Below, in pieces: positions 22,743 to 23,522 of a stretch of DNA of 23,522 bases. Source of the stretch: Syntrophomonadaceae bacterium (GTDB taxonomy: Bacteria > Bacillota > Dethiobacteria > DTU022 > UBA8154); the NCBI GenBank assembly GCA_007122565.1, contig SKTJ01000103.1, positions 1 to 23,522 of the forward strand, given 5' to 3'. The translations under genes and the position numbers were made by a program. Numbering within the stretch: position 1 is the first letter of the stretch; the number at the start of each line of letters is the position of its first letter. The notes under the pieces are model-generated. The model made no database searches. It saw nothing but the letters and a program-made list of their open reading frames with translations, and had not been told where the DNA came from.

Positions 22743-23522
22743 ATGGCAGGACCGCCACATGCCAATGCCGGTGCAAAGAGAAGCTACCGTAATGAACTCT
22801 GCCCCTCCGGGATGCATTCTTTTACCATGGCGGTTAAGGAGACGGACCTCTGGATGGCGGTGGACGGAAACGTTCGTATTTCCGGAATGGCTGCAGAGCT
22901 GGAGAATTATATCTGGCGGCAGCGTTCCTATCTGGAAAAATATTTGGAGCAGGATCCCCATTTCCGCAAAGCCCTGACCCCGCGTTTGGCAAAACCTGGC
23001 GCCCCTGAGTTAGCAGTATGTATGGCCCGGGCCGCCAACCGGGCGGGAGTGGGCCCCATGGCGGCCGTAGCCGGAGCTTTTGCCCAGCTTGCCGGGGAAT
23101 GGCTGCTTGAATACTCGAAACAGGTCATTGTGGAAAACGGTGGTGATATATTCTGCTGCTGCACGCAGCCATTACACGTGGGCGTTTACGCCGGTTCTTC
23201 ACCGTTTAGCGGGCGGCTGGTGGTGGATGTGGACGGGGCTGGGAAGCCACGGGGGATCTGTACCTCCTCGGCCACGGTAGGCCCCTCCTTCAGTAAGGGG
23301 CAGGCTGATGCGGCGGTAATTGTTGCTACCGACGCCATGCTGGCTGACGCTGTGGCCACTGCTACAGCGAATAAGGTGCGCACGAAGGAAGGTCTGGAGC
23401 ACGTGACGCGCTTTGCCATGAAAATTGAGGGGGTGGAGGGTGTGCTGGTTATCATGGAAGATAAACTGGCGGCCTGTGGTAACATCCAATTGAGGCAGAA
23501 AGAAAGTCGAAAGTCAAAAACC
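22743..23522 (+). CDS. UPF0280 family protein, ApbE-like fold, partial (C-terminus beyond window)
   Basis: An open frame of 260 codons begins at ATG 22743, ten bases after AAGGGAGG, and leaves the window without a stop. The product matches UPF0280 (COG2122), a family with an ApbE (FAD:protein FMN transferase)-related fold. Typical parts are PxGMHSFTMAVKETDLW, the Gly/Ala-rich MAAVAGAFAQLAGEWLLE, IVENGGDIF and ICTSSATVGPSFSKGQADAAVI. No catalytic activity is established that I can name. It often occurs with the DUF39 and NIL/ferredoxin genes, which suggests a part in sulfur transfer; this is inference. The usual family end is near KLAACGNIQL. Beyond it the frame runs into GAAAGTC repeats, coding for basic residues. 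Confidence 0.88.
   Translation, partial: MAGPPHANAGAKRSYRNELCPSGMHSFTMAVKETDLWMAVDGNVRISGMAAELENYIWRQRSYLEKYLEQDPHFRKALTPRLAKPGAPELAVCMARAANRAGVGPMAAVAGAFAQLAGEWLLEYSKQVIVENGGDIFCCCTQPLHVGVYAGSSPFSGRLVVDVDGAGKPRGICTSSATVGPSFSKGQADAAVIVATDAMLADAVATATANKVRTKEGLEHVTRFAMKIEGVEGVLVIMEDKLAACGNIQLRQKESRKSKT
23501..23519. repeat. GAAAGTC heptamers at the 3' end of the UPF0280 frame
   Basis: GAAAGTCGAAAGTC and a decayed third unit lie in the open frame after the usual end of the family. They complement the units at 22695-22715, so the gene is flanked by inverted short arrays. Confidence 0.7.

Overview
The window reads as chromosomal DNA of an anaerobic, endospore-forming Firmicute of the class Clostridia. 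The affiliation is inferred from gene content: a SPOCS/LysM spore-coat protein of the SipL type, a Spo0E-like phosphatase, Veg, a CooC-type nickel-insertion ATPase, a rubredoxin-like protein, and a homocysteine-biosynthesis pair (DUF39 plus NIL/ferredoxin) typical of strict anaerobes. Most genes have strong AGGAGG-type ribosome binding sites, and several have recognisable sigma-A promoters. No phage, IS transposase, CRISPR array or rRNA was seen.

Layout. 1-467: a terminator for an upstream gene, then a divergent 54-residue Cys-rich small protein. 468-1460: a tocopherol-cyclase-like protein, followed by a frameshifted CrtI/phytoene-desaturase-like remnant. 1925-5401 (minus): a membrane-anchored GH63/MGH1-like glycosidase followed by a membrane-anchored polysaccharide deacetylase, probably one envelope-glycan operon. 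5402-5903: mostly non-coding, with a possible gene relic. 5904-5978 (minus): tRNA-Thr(CGT). 6098-8288: UPF0173 hydrolase (minus), rubredoxin-like protein and CooC. 8537-14462 (plus): beta-CASP metallo-beta-lactamase RNase, FabZ (apparent CTG start), MetK and RecD2. 14500-14661 (minus): Spo0E-like gene. 14844-16583: ComFC (plus) and a convergent rhomboid protease (minus). 16802-20504: KsgA, YkuK-like, Veg and SipL-like, a housekeeping/sporulation block resembling the ksgA-veg neighbourhood of Bacillus. 20875-23522: DUF39, NIL/ferredoxin and UPF0280, the last running off the window.

How the genes relate. The DUF39/NIL-ferredoxin pair is a sulfide-dependent route to homocysteine, which after methylation supplies methionine to MetK. 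KsgA and other methyltransferases consume the S-adenosylmethionine. SipL-like, Spo0E-like and Veg point to sporulation and developmental control.

The most unusual signal is in the spacers. Short degenerate tandem arrays with a period of 7 (8 at one locus) begin about 5-12 bases after several stop codons and are purine-rich on the strand of the gene just ended. In several spacers a pyrimidine-rich counterpart follows, so the transcript could fold on itself. The unit sequence differs at each locus while the period is kept. The arrays are often next to a GTAGGGGCGG-type palindrome. This is the best candidate here for something poorly described.
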